Assembly (NCBI RefSeq): GCF_900110555.1
Contig: NZ_FOEE01000019.1
Location: forward strand, 1 to 64,000
Length of the DNA: 64,000 nucleotides
Source: Trujillonella endophytica
Lineage (GTDB): Bacteria > Actinomycetota > Actinomycetes > Mycobacteriales > Geodermatophilaceae
Direction: 5' to 3'
Below, one piece after another: positions 26,558 to 34,947 of this stretch. The first letter of the stretch is position 1, and each line of letters starts with the position of its first letter. A program made the position numbers and the translations under genes. The notes below the pieces were generated by a model that was not told where the DNA came from, made no database searches, and worked only from the letters and a program-made list of their open reading frames with translations.

Positions 26558-28420
26558 CTACAGAACGTCGAACTCGTTGAACGCCGCCCCGCCGGACAGC
26601 CGGGCGTAGCCGGGACCGCGGTCGAAGAACGGCTCGTCGCCGGTCCGGGCGGCCCGCATCGACGCCCGGAGCGCCTCGGTGGCCTCGAGGTCCGCCGCGC
26701 CGTCGTTCCCCACGACCACCCCGTAGTCCGCCCGCGCCCCCGCGACCGACACCTTCCGCCAGGCGACGTCGCGCAGGACCTCCTCGATCGGCCGGGCGAG
26801 CGGATCGCCCCAGCCACCGCCGCCCGTGGTGCGGATCCGCACCACCGTGCCGGCCGGCAGCGGTTCGGCGTCGGCGAGGGCGTCGACCTCGCGCTCGTCC
26901 GGTCCGCCGGGATCGACGGTGATGGAGAACGGCCGGCCCGCCCGGCCCCCGGCGACGCCCCAGCAGGCGAGGATCGAGCGGTCGGCGATCGACATGAAGT
27001 GCGCGTCGCGCAGCACCCGGATGTGCTTCTCGTAGCCGCAGCCCCCGCGGTGGCGCCCCGGCCCGCCCGAGTCCACGGCCAGGCCCAGCCGCTCCACCCG
27101 CAGCGGGAACCGCGACTCGGTGAACTCCGTCGGCAGGTTCCGGGAGTCGGGGACGACGTGGATCGTGTCCTCGCCGTCGGCGTAGTACCGCCCGCCGGAG
27201 CCGCCGCCGAGCACCTCGCGCATGAGGTAGGGCTCGCCGGCGGCGTCGGTGCCGTAGACGCCGGTGTAGCGGATCGTCTCCTGGTCGGCCGGCATGCGCC
27301 CGCCGGTGGCCTTGGCCAGCACCCCGGCCAGCACGCCGAGCAGCCGGAGGATGACGAACGTCCGCGCGTTGGTCGGCGCCGGGAAGACCGGCGTCAGCAG
27401 GGTGCCCTTCTCCGGGAAGCGCATCTCGATCAGCGGGACGACGCCCTCGTTGACGTCCAGCTGTGCCATCCGTTCCGGCGTGGCCGCCAGGTTGCGCAGG
27501 ATCGGCGCCAGCCACTTCTTCAGGAAGTTGCCGTCGGCGTAGTCCCCGCAGTGGTTGATCGGCCCCTTGGCCTGCGGGCCGGTGCCGGTGAAGTCGATGA
27601 CCAGCGGCACCTCGGCCGTGCCGTCCATGGTGAGCGTGATCCGCTGCCGGTGGAGCTTCGGCTCGTCGACGCCGTCGTGCTCGGCGTAGTCCTCCCAGAC
27701 GTAGGTGCCGTCGGGGATCTGCGAGAGCACCTCCCGCCGGTACACCTCGGTCGAGCTGGTCAGGATCGCCTCGAAGCACTCCTCGACGGCCGCCACCCCG
27801 TAGCGGTCGAACAGCTCGCCGAGCCGCCGGGCGCCGGCCAGGCAGGCCGAGCACTCGGCGTCCAGGTCGGCGGCGAGGGAGTCCGGCATCCGCGAGTTCC
27901 GCGTCATGATCGTCAGCGCCGCCTCGTTGCGCACCCCGCGGTCCCAGAGCTTGATCGGCGGGACCATCAGGCCCTCCTGGAACACGCTCGTGGCGCTCGA
28001 GGGCATCGACCCGGGCACCGAGCCGCCGATGTCGTCGTGGTGACCGAAGGCCTGCACGAACGCGACCACCCGGGGTTCCGCCGAATCGGGCGAGGCCGCG
28101 AACACCGGCACGGTCACGCACAGGTCGGGCAGGTGCCCGATCCCGCCCTCGGAGAGGTAGACGTCGTTGTGGAAGAAGACGTCGCCCACGTTCATCGTCT
28201 CGATCGGGTGGTCGCGCACCACGGGGTGCACCAGCGCCGAGTAGGAGCGGCCGGTGAGCTTGCGCAGCCGCCGGTCGTGGATGCCGGCCCGGAAGTCGTG
28301 CGCGTCGCGGATCATCGGCGAGCGCGACGTCCGCCCGATCGCCGTCTCCACCTCCCGCTCGATCGCGGCGAGCGTGCCCGCGACGATCTCCACGAGCACC
28401 GGGTCGGCGGTTCCGGTCAC
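26558..28420 (-). CDS. hyuB: Hydantoinase B / oxoprolinase-type subunit (620 aa)
   Basis: Beta-type subunit of an ATP-dependent N-methylhydantoinase, acetone carboxylase or 5-oxoprolinase-like amidohydrolase. Seen: the N-terminal block SPMIRDAHDFRAGIHD, VGDVFFHNDVYLSEGGIGHLPD, FVQAFGHHDDIGGSVPGSM and a C-terminal GGGGWGDPLARP, all characteristic. Full length for the family. The GTG overlaps the hyuA stop by 4 bp. No racemase or transporter is nearby, so the substrate (hydantoin, oxoproline or another cyclic amide) is undecided. Confidence 0.88.
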   Translation of the reverse strand: MTGTADPVLVEIVAGTLAAIEREVETAIGRTSRSPMIRDAHDFRAGIHDRRLRKLTGRSYSALVHPVVRDHPIETMNVGDVFFHNDVYLSEGGIGHLPDLCVTVPVFAASPDSAEPRVVAFVQAFGHHDDIGGSVPGSMPSSATSVFQEGLMVPPIKLWDRGVRNEAALTIMTRNSRMPDSLAADLDAECSACLAGARRLGELFDRYGVAAVEECFEAILTSSTEVYRREVLSQIPDGTYVWEDYAEHDGVDEPKLHRQRITLTMDGTAEVPLVIDFTGTGPQAKGPINHCGDYADGNFLKKWLAPILRNLAATPERMAQLDVNEGVVPLIEMRFPEKGTLLTPVFPAPTNARTFVILRLLGVLAGVLAKATGGRMPADQETIRYTGVYGTDAAGEPYLMREVLGGGSGGRYYADGEDTIHVVPDSRNLPTEFTESRFPLRVERLGLAVDSGGPGRHRGGCGYEKHIRVLRDAHFMSIADRSILACWGVAGGRAGRPFSITVDPGGPDEREVDALADAEPLPAGTVVRIRTTGGGGWGDPLARPIEEVLRDVAWRKVSVAGARADYGVVVGNDGAADLEATEALRASMRAARTGDEPFFDRGPGYARLSGGAAFNEFDVL

Positions 28421-30501
28421 GAGGCGTCCTCCCGGGTGAGCAGCAGGTTCCCGTAGGTGTCGACGGTGGCGGCGAACCCCGGGTGCACCGGCACGGTCGC
28501 CCCGAACTCCGCGACGACCGCCGGGCCCGCCACCACGTCGCCGGGGGCCAGCCGGGACCGGGCGTAGGTGGGGGTGTCGCGCCACTCGTCGAAGAACACC
28601 CGACGCGAGCCCGTGACGGCCCGGTCCGTCCCGCCCGCGGCCGGGGACAGCCGCACCAGGTCCGGACGGCGGATCGGCCCGATCCCGCTCACCCGCAGGT
28701 TCACCCACTCGACGGCCTGCCGGGGGTCGGTGGCGAAGTCGTAGCCGTAGAGCTGCCGGTGCGCGGCGTGGAAGGCCTGCGCGACCTCCTCCGCCGCCGC
28801 GCCGTCCAGTTCCCCGCCGCCCACCGGCACCCGCACCTCGAACGCCTGGCCGACGTAGCGCAGGTCCGCCGACCGCTGCAGGCGCTGCTCGCCGCGCGCG
28901 AAGCCCTCGCCGTCCAGGGCTCGCCGCGCGTCGGCCTCGAGCCCGGCGACCACGGCGCGCACCCGGGCCAGATCCAGCTCGGCGTGCCGCGCGATGGCGG
29001 TCCGCACGTGGTCGTTGCGGACGTCGACGGTGAGCAGGCCGAACGCGCTCACGTTGCCGGGGTCGACGGGCACCAGCGTGCGGGGCAGGCCGAGGAGGTC
29101 CATCAGCCGGCAGGCGAGCAGCGAGCCGGAGCCGCCGAACGTGGTCAGCGTGAAGTCGCGGACGTCGAGCCCGCGGGCGACGGTGACCTGCCGCAGCGCG
29201 TTGGCCTGGTTCCACGCGGAGATCTCGAGGATGCCGGTGGCGGTCCGCTCCAGCGAGAGGCCGAGCTCCGCACCGAGCCGCTCGAGCCCGGCGCGGGCGG
29301 CCGGGACCGACAGCGGGATCTCGCCGCCGAGCAGGTGCGGCGGGATCCGCCCGAGGACGACGTGCGCGTCGGTCACGGTCGGCCGGTCGCCGCCGTCGGG
29401 GTAGCAGATCGGGCCGGGGTCGGCGCCGGCCGACTGCGGCCCCACCTTGAGCGCGCCCTCCGGCGACAGCCAGGCGATCGACCCGCCCCCGGCGCCCACG
29501 GTGACGACGTCGATCATCGGGATCTTGCTCGGGTAGGCGCCGACGGAGCCCTCGGTGGTCAGCGTCGGCTCGCCGTCGACGACGACGGCGACGTCGGTCG
29601 AGGTGCCGCCGCCGTCGCAGGTCAGCACCCGGTCGAAGCCGGCGGCGCCCGCGACGAGGGCCGCGCCGAGCGCCCCGGCCGCCGGGCCCGAGAGCATCGT
29701 GGTGATCGGCTGGTGCACGACCTCCTCGGCCGACAGCACCCCGCCGTTGCTCTTCATCACGTAGAACGGCACGCCCGGCGCGATGCCCTCGAGCCGCTCG
29801 CGGATCGCCGAGACGTACGCGCCGACCCGGGGCTTCACCGCGGCGTCCACCAGCGTCGTCACCGACCGCTCGTACTCCCGGTACTCGCGCAGCACCTGCG
29901 AGCTGATCGACACGACGGCGCCGGGGAGCTCCTCGCGCAGCACCTCCAGCATCGCGCGCTCGTGGGCGTCGTCGGCGTAGGAGTGCAGGAAGCAGACGCC
30001 CACGGTGGTGATGCCGGCGTCGCGGAAGAAGCGCGCCGCGGCGACCGCGTCGTCCCGGTCGAAGGGCCGGACCTCGGCGCCGCCGACGTCCAGGCGGCCG
30101 CGCACCGTGCGCACCAGGTCGGCCGGCACGATCCGCGGCGGCTTGACCCAGAAGTAGCTGTTGCCGTAGCCGTCGGGGACCGACTGGCGGGCGATCTCCA
30201 GCACCGACTCGTAGCCCTCGGTGGTGACGAACCCGATCCGGTCCAGCCGCCCCTCCAGCAGCTGGTTGGTCGCGACCGTCGTCCCGTGGCTGACCGCGGT
30301 GACCGACTCCCCGGTCAGCCCCAGCAGGCCGAGCACCTTGGAGACCCCGGCGAGGAACCCCTCGGCCGGGTCGGCGGGGGTGGACGGCGTCTTGGTGGTC
30401 GCCGTCCGCCCGGTCTCCTCGTCCACGGCGACGACGTCGGTGAAGGTGCCGCCCGTGTCGATGCCGATCCGGATCCGGCGCGCGACGGGCGGGGCGCTCA
30501 T
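28417..30501 (-). CDS. hyuA: Hydantoinase A / oxoprolinase-type subunit (694 aa)
   Basis: ATP-binding subunit of the same complex, with an actin/ASKHA-like phosphate-binding fold: IGIDTGGTFTDVV near residue 12, SHGTTVATNQLLEG, LSGPAAGALGAA, DGGGTSTDVAVV and VGAGGGSIAWL. A complete hyuA family protein. The ATG at 30501 lies 7 nt after TAGGGT, the leaderless arrangement. It heads the two-gene operon and diverges from a thioredoxin gene. Confidence 0.9.
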   Translation of the reverse strand: MSAPPVARRIRIGIDTGGTFTDVVAVDEETGRTATTKTPSTPADPAEGFLAGVSKVLGLLGLTGESVTAVSHGTTVATNQLLEGRLDRIGFVTTEGYESVLEIARQSVPDGYGNSYFWVKPPRIVPADLVRTVRGRLDVGGAEVRPFDRDDAVAAARFFRDAGITTVGVCFLHSYADDAHERAMLEVLREELPGAVVSISSQVLREYREYERSVTTLVDAAVKPRVGAYVSAIRERLEGIAPGVPFYVMKSNGGVLSAEEVVHQPITTMLSGPAAGALGAALVAGAAGFDRVLTCDGGGTSTDVAVVVDGEPTLTTEGSVGAYPSKIPMIDVVTVGAGGGSIAWLSPEGALKVGPQSAGADPGPICYPDGGDRPTVTDAHVVLGRIPPHLLGGEIPLSVPAARAGLERLGAELGLSLERTATGILEISAWNQANALRQVTVARGLDVRDFTLTTFGGSGSLLACRLMDLLGLPRTLVPVDPGNVSAFGLLTVDVRNDHVRTAIARHAELDLARVRAVVAGLEADARRALDGEGFARGEQRLQRSADLRYVGQAFEVRVPVGGGELDGAAAEEVAQAFHAAHRQLYGYDFATDPRQAVEWVNLRVSGIGPIRRPDLVRLSPAAGGTDRAVTGSRRVFFDEWRDTPTYARSRLAPGDVVAGPAVVAEFGATVPVHPGFAATVDTYGNLLLTREDAS

Positions 30502-30507
30502 GGCGGG

Positions 30508-30513
30508 ACCCTA
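30508..30513 (-). promoter_or_regulatory. Leaderless -10 of hyuA
   Basis: Read leftward, TAGGGT is followed by 6 nt and then the ATG of hyuA; no Shine-Dalgarno sequence is present. Confidence 0.5.
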
Positions 30514-30635
30514 GCCACTCGGGCCGGGGAGCCGCAGCGGCGGAGCGCAGGTCCCGCGAGCGCGGTACTAGCGCGGCGCAAGCGGCGCGCGGACCCTCGT
30601 TCTCCGACAGACCCCCTCACGGCCGAGGAGCCCCG

Positions 30636-30968
30636 ATGCCCGCCTCCGTCACCACCGACGCGACGTTCGCCGCCGACGTCCTGCAGAGCCCGCTGCCCGT
30701 GCTGGTCGACTTCAGCGCGGACTGGTGCGCGCCCTGCCGGATGCTCGCGCCGACGATCGACCGGCTCGCCGACGACCAGGCCGGCCGGCTGCGGGTGGTG
30801 GTCCTCGACGTCGACGCCAACCCCGAGACCCCCCGGCGCTACGGGGTCATGGGGATGCCCACGATGGGCCTGTTCGTCGGCGGTGAGCTGGTCGAGACCC
30901 TGGTCGGCGGCCGCCCGGGCTGGGCGATCATGGAGGCGTTGGCCCCGCACCTGCCCGTCTCGGCCTGA
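30636..30968 (+). CDS. Thioredoxin (110 aa)
   Basis: Dithiol oxidoreductase with the classic active site DWCAPCRM near residue 32 and the cis-Pro segment MGMPTMGLF near residue 73. Full-length single thioredoxin domain without a signal peptide, so cytoplasmic. GAGGAG lies 5 nt before the ATG. A close paralogue with a WCPPC site is encoded at 42142-42483. Confidence 0.92.
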   Translation: MPASVTTDATFAADVLQSPLPVLVDFSADWCAPCRMLAPTIDRLADDQAGRLRVVVLDVDANPETPRRYGVMGMPTMGLFVGGELVETLVGGRPGWAIMEALAPHLPVSA

Positions 30969-30983
30969 GGCCCGCCACCCGAC

Positions 30984-32066
30984 TCAGGCGTGCTCGACGG
31001 CCTTGAGCCGGACACCGCGCAAGGCCGCCAGCCGCTCGGCCTGCTCCTCGACCGCCGCGCGCTGCGCCGCGGTCCACCGCGCCCACGCCTCGACGCCGAC
31101 GGTCAGCGAGTTCCCGGCCTTGCGCGGCCGCCACGTGCCCGCGAGCGCGCCGCCCGACAGGACCGCGCCGGGGCGCCCCAGCACCGGCCAGAGCGCCTTC
31201 CGGTGCGCCGGATCGGGCGCCAGCAGCTCGCGGTCGCGGGCCTGCAGGAACAGGTCGAAGGGTCCGAGCAGGCGGGTGGCCCCGGGTGGGCCGGCGGGCA
31301 GGCCGTCGGCGTCCAGGGTCCACCGCCGCTCGCCGTCCACGTCGACCTCGACGGCGTCGCCCGGCCAGTGGGCCCGGACCTCCTTCACCGGCGCGTCGAG
31401 GTAGCCGGCGACGTGCTGCGGCGTCGCCGGGCCGAGCAGCCGCAGGTAGGCCCGGACGACGTCGAACCGCTCGGGAACGCTGTCGGCCGGGACGAGGCCG
31501 GGCACGGGCCGGAGCACCGGCGGCGAGGTCCCCGGCTCCAGCTCCAGGCCGGCCCGCAGGGCGGCGAGCCGGAACGGCTGCTCGTAGGCGTGGATCGCGT
31601 CGCAGGGGCGGCAGTAGCGCAGGTACGGCTCCGCCAGCGTCTCGCTCAGCCGGCCGGACATCTCGCCCTTGACCACCGGCCCGGTCGCGATGGAGCGCAT
31701 GGCGGCGGCGACGGTGTCCAGCGCCGTCAGCACCGGGATGCCCGCGGCCTTCAGCGGCTTCGCGGCGTCGTAGATCCGCTTGGCCGCGTCGGCCTCGGAG
31801 AACGGCGCGGTCGCCGCCGCCACCGCGGGCAGGTCGCCCCGGCGGTAGAGGTGCGGGGCGCCGCGGATCGTCCAGACGGTGGCCAGGTCCTCCGGCGCCG
31901 GGGTCAGGCCGCGCAGGGCGAGGGCCCACCGGCCGCCGTCGGGCCCGGTGTCCTGGACCCCGATGTCCAGGACGGCGGTGTCGGCGATCGTGCCGGCGTC
32001 GCGGTCCAGTTGCTGCGCCCGCGCCCGGGCGCCCAGGACCTGGCCGGCGGTCGCGGAGAGCGTCAT
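30984..32066 (-). CDS. Winged-helix AlkZ/YcaQ-like DNA-binding protein (360 aa)
   Basis: Member of the HTH_42 winged-helix family that includes the DNA glycosylases AlkZ and YcaQ/AlkX, which unhook interstrand crosslinks or bulky alkyl adducts. Seen: LGARARAQQLDRD near residue 15, TIRGAPHLYRRGDLPAVAAA, LLGPFDLFLQARDRELL and GVLSGG-like GAVLSGGALAGTWRPRK. A Q-hydrophobic-Asp triplet (QLD) is present, but whether it aligns with the catalytic motif of the characterised enzymes cannot be settled by eye. TACGGT lies 8 nt before the ATG. Confidence 0.7.
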   Translation of the reverse strand: MTLSATAGQVLGARARAQQLDRDAGTIADTAVLDIGVQDTGPDGGRWALALRGLTPAPEDLATVWTIRGAPHLYRRGDLPAVAAATAPFSEADAAKRIYDAAKPLKAAGIPVLTALDTVAAAMRSIATGPVVKGEMSGRLSETLAEPYLRYCRPCDAIHAYEQPFRLAALRAGLELEPGTSPPVLRPVPGLVPADSVPERFDVVRAYLRLLGPATPQHVAGYLDAPVKEVRAHWPGDAVEVDVDGERRWTLDADGLPAGPPGATRLLGPFDLFLQARDRELLAPDPAHRKALWPVLGRPGAVLSGGALAGTWRPRKAGNSLTVGVEAWARWTAAQRAAVEEQAERLAALRGVRLKAVEHA

Positions 32067-32073
32067 GGCGCCG

Positions 32074-32079
32074 ACCGTA
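32074..32079 (-). promoter_or_regulatory. Leaderless -10 of the AlkZ-like gene
   Basis: Read leftward, TACGGT, 7 nt and then ATG, with no Shine-Dalgarno site. It lies in the 26-bp gap behind the EAL gene, so the AlkZ-like gene can be expressed separately. Confidence 0.45.
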
Positions 32080-32092
32080 GGACCGATCGGTG

Positions 32093-33307
32093 TCAGGCTG
32101 TGACCGCGATGGGCCCGGACACCGACTGATCCACCGGCGCGAGGGCGGCGGCGGGCCCGGGTCGGCCGAAGAGCCAGCCCTGGCCGGCGTCGACGCCCAG
32201 CGCGAGCAGGGCGGCGGCGTCCTCGGCGGTCTCGATGCCCTCGGCGACGAGCGAGGCGCCGCAGCCGTGCCCGAAGGTGACCAGCGAGCCCACGAGCGTC
32301 CGCAGCACCGGATCGGTGGCCACCCCGGCGACGATGCTGCGGTCGAGCTTCAGCACGTCGGGCGCGGTGAGCACGATGTGCCGCAGCGAGGAGAAGCCCG
32401 CGCCGACGTCGTCCACGGCCAGCCGCAGGCCGGCGGCGCGGAACGGCAGCAGCGCGGCGGTCAGCGCGTCGTAGTCCTCGACCGGGTCGTGCTCGGAGAG
32501 CTCGAGCAGGACGCGGTGCAGGGGCAGCGTGGTCAGCAGCCGCGCGAAGGGCGCGGTCATCAGCGTGGCGGGGGAGACGTTCATCGCGACGTACCCGGCG
32601 ACGGAGTCCAGGTGGGCCGCGGCGCCGGCCAGCGCGAGCAGCTCCAGCTCGTGCCCGCGCCCGACGCTGTGCGCCTCGGCGAACACGACGTCGGGGGCGC
32701 GGCCCCAGTCGGCGGGGAAGCGGCTGAGCGCCTCGGCGCCGACGCGGACGCCGGTGGCGAGGTCGACCACCGGCTGCAGGACGACGGTCGGCCCGCCACC
32801 GGCGACGACCGGGTCGAGGCGGCCGTCGATCTCGTCGCGCCGCTCCTGGTCGCGCACCCCGGGCTCGACGATCACGGCCGCCGCCCCGGCGAGGACCTCC
32901 ATGAGCGCCCGGTCCCGCTCGCCGAGCTCGGCGTCGGAGGTGAACCCGAAGGCGCAGAAGGTGCCGTACAGGCGGCCGTCGCCCAGCCGGACGGGCGCCG
33001 ACACGTAGCTGCGGATGCGCGGGATGCGCGCCGAGGGCAGGGACATGGCCAGGGCGTCGCGCCGCACGTCGGGGATCACCGCGGGCAGCCGGCCGTCGAG
33101 GATGGCCTGGCAGAACGACGTCTCCTGCACGACGCGGGCGCCCTCGTGCACGAGCACCGACGCCGGCGCCGAGGCCTCCACGACCTCGAGGTGCTGCGTG
33201 GTCCCGTCCAACCGGCTGAGGAAGGCGACGCTCATGCCCAGCGACCGCCGGGCCGTCCTCAGCAGATCGGCGATCTGCTGGTCTGCGGCGGACCGCTGTC
33301 GGCGCAC
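32093..33307 (-). CDS. GAF-EAL cyclic-di-GMP phosphodiesterase (404 aa)
   Basis: Hydrolyses cyclic di-GMP under control of an N-terminal GAF sensor (about 5-150, with ETSFCQAIL). The EAL domain (about 165-395) keeps the catalytic set: EAL in VGAEALSRF, Asn in MNVSPATLM, Glu in LLELSEHD, the DD pair in AVDDVGAGFSSL, Lys in LKLDRSIV, the Glu of VAEGIET and QGWLFGRP. It is therefore likely active. The GTG at 33307 is preferred over one at 33361 because GGAAAGGGG lies 6 nt upstream. No GGDEF domain and no TM helix are seen, so it is a soluble sensor-effector. Confidence 0.88.
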   Translation of the reverse strand: MRRQRSAADQQIADLLRTARRSLGMSVAFLSRLDGTTQHLEVVEASAPASVLVHEGARVVQETSFCQAILDGRLPAVIPDVRRDALAMSLPSARIPRIRSYVSAPVRLGDGRLYGTFCAFGFTSDAELGERDRALMEVLAGAAAVIVEPGVRDQERRDEIDGRLDPVVAGGGPTVVLQPVVDLATGVRVGAEALSRFPADWGRAPDVVFAEAHSVGRGHELELLALAGAAAHLDSVAGYVAMNVSPATLMTAPFARLLTTLPLHRVLLELSEHDPVEDYDALTAALLPFRAAGLRLAVDDVGAGFSSLRHIVLTAPDVLKLDRSIVAGVATDPVLRTLVGSLVTFGHGCGASLVAEGIETAEDAAALLALGVDAGQGWLFGRPGPAAALAPVDQSVSGPIAVTA

Positions 33308-33450
33308 GGAGAGCCCCTTTCCGAGAGATGTGCAGCCTCCATCGGCATGAGTGGCGCACAACTGGATCCCTCCACCCCGATCGGGCGAGCCGGGCCGCGC
33401 CGCGCCGGGACCCAGCGCCGCGTGCCGGCCGGGCGCCTGTCACAGTCGAA

Positions 33451-33465
33451 GTTGTCCGGGACAAC
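33451..33465. promoter_or_regulatory. Palindromic candidate operator before MFS exporter 1
   Basis: GTTGTCCGGGACAAC is a perfect palindrome with 7-bp arms about one central base, ending 27 bp before the GTG of the first MFS gene. Size and position suit a dimeric repressor. Confidence 0.5.
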
Positions 33466-33492
33466 CACCCGACGAGCCGGAGGAGGGACGAC

Positions 33493-34947
33493 GTGGCGCG
33501 AGAGGCGGGCCTGCGATCGCGGCGGGCGACGTTCGCCGTGCTCGTCGCCGGCCTGTGCTCCTACTCGCTGCTGCAGTCGATGGTCATCCCCGTGCTCCCG
33601 GCGCTGCAGGAGGAGCTGGGCACGACGCAGGCCGACATCACGTGGGTCCTGACCGCCAACCTGCTGGCCGCCTCGGTGGCGACGCCGATCGCCGGCCGGC
33701 TGGGCGACATGTTCGGCAAGCGGCGGATGTTCGTCGCCGTCCTCACGGCGCTGAGCCTGGGCTGCCTGCTGTCGGCGCTGGCCGGCGCCCTGCCGCTGAT
33801 GATCGTCGGGCGGGTCCTGCAGGGCATCGGCGGCGGCGTGATCCCGCTGGGCTACAGCATCGTGCGCGACGAGTTCCCCGACGCGTCGGTGCCCAGCGCC
33901 ATCGGCGCCCTCTCCTCGCTGATCGCCGTCGGCTCCGGTGCCGGCCTGGTGATCGCCGGCCCGATCGACGAGACGCTGGGCCTGCCGTGGCTGTTCTGGC
34001 TGCCCATGGTGGTCGGCGCCGTCGCCGCCCTGTTCGCCTTCCTGGTCGTGCCGGAGTCCCAGGTCCGCACCCCCGGCCGCGTCAACCTGCCCGCGGCCCT
34101 GCTGCTGTCGGGCTGGCTGGTGTGCGTGCTGCTCGCGGTCAGCCGCGGCACCGTCTGGGGCTGGGGCTCGCCCCGGGTGCTCGGGCTGCTGGCCGGCGCC
34201 GCCGTGCTGCTCGTGGCCTGGATCGCCGTGGAGACGCGCTCGGCCGTGCCGCTGATCGACATGCGGATGATGCGGCTGCGGGCGGTGTGGACGGCGAACC
34301 TGGTCGCCTTCCTCGTGGGGCTGACCGTCTTCGCCGCGTTCGCCTTCATCCCGCAGTTCCTGCAGACCTCGCCGGAGGCCGGCTACGGGTTCGGCGCGAG
34401 CATCGGCGAGGTCGGGCTCGCGATGCTGCCGCAGACCCTGGCCGGATTCGCCGCCGGGCTGTGCTCCGGCGGCCTGGTCCGGCGCTTCGGGGCGCGCAAC
34501 GTCGTGACCGTGGGAACGCTGCTCGCCGCGATCGCCTACGGGCTGGTCACCGTCGCCCACGACCAGTACTGGCACCTGCAGGTGGCGTTCGTGATCATGG
34601 GCGCCGGCATGGGGACGACGCAGGCGTCCATGGCCACCGTCGTCGTCTCCGCGGTCCCCCGCACCCAGACCGGCGCCATGAGCGGGATGAACGCCAACAT
34701 CCGCACCATCGGCGGCGCGATCGGGTCCGCGGTGATGGCCACCGTGGTCACCGCCAGCGCCCCGGTTCCCGGCGGCCTGCCGACCGAGTCGGGCTACGTG
34801 ACCGGGTTCGGCATGCTCACCGTCGGCATGCTCGCCTGCGCCGCGGCCACGCGGGCCATCCCGGGCACGGGCCGGCGACGGCGGGCCCCCGTCGGCTCCG
34901 GGGAGGTGGCGGCCACTCCGCTGGCCCCGCTGCCCAACGACCCGTGA
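33493..34947 (+). CDS. MFS exporter 1, DHA2-like (484 aa)
   Basis: Proton-driven drug or metabolite exporter, with about 14 hydrophobic segments. Family marks: GTTQADITWVLTANLLAAS (TM2), the loop 2-3 motif GRLGDMFGKRRMF, LQGIGGGVIPLGYSIVRDEF (motif C region), and a C-terminal SGMNANIRTIGGAIGSA repeated in the two next genes. AGGAGG lies before GTG 33493; an upstream frame extension is unrelated to the family. The TGA overlaps the next gene's GTG. A palindrome lies 28 bp upstream. Confidence 0.88.
   Translation: MAREAGLRSRRATFAVLVAGLCSYSLLQSMVIPVLPALQEELGTTQADITWVLTANLLAASVATPIAGRLGDMFGKRRMFVAVLTALSLGCLLSALAGALPLMIVGRVLQGIGGGVIPLGYSIVRDEFPDASVPSAIGALSSLIAVGSGAGLVIAGPIDETLGLPWLFWLPMVVGAVAALFAFLVVPESQVRTPGRVNLPAALLLSGWLVCVLLAVSRGTVWGWGSPRVLGLLAGAAVLLVAWIAVETRSAVPLIDMRMMRLRAVWTANLVAFLVGLTVFAAFAFIPQFLQTSPEAGYGFGASIGEVGLAMLPQTLAGFAAGLCSGGLVRRFGARNVVTVGTLLAAIAYGLVTVAHDQYWHLQVAFVIMGAGMGTTQASMATVVVSAVPRTQTGAMSGMNANIRTIGGAIGSAVMATVVTASAPVPGGLPTESGYVTGFGMLTVGMLACAAATRAIPGTGRRRRAPVGSGEVAATPLAPLPNDP

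Noticed and set aside
28483-31404. A 973-codon plus-strand frame antisense to hyuA
   Set aside because: The hyuA protein has complete family motifs on the other strand; this frame has none.
32082-32091. ACCGATCGGT palindrome before the AlkZ-like gene
   Set aside because: A 10-bp GATC-centred palindrome is easily met by chance at this GC content and has no second copy.
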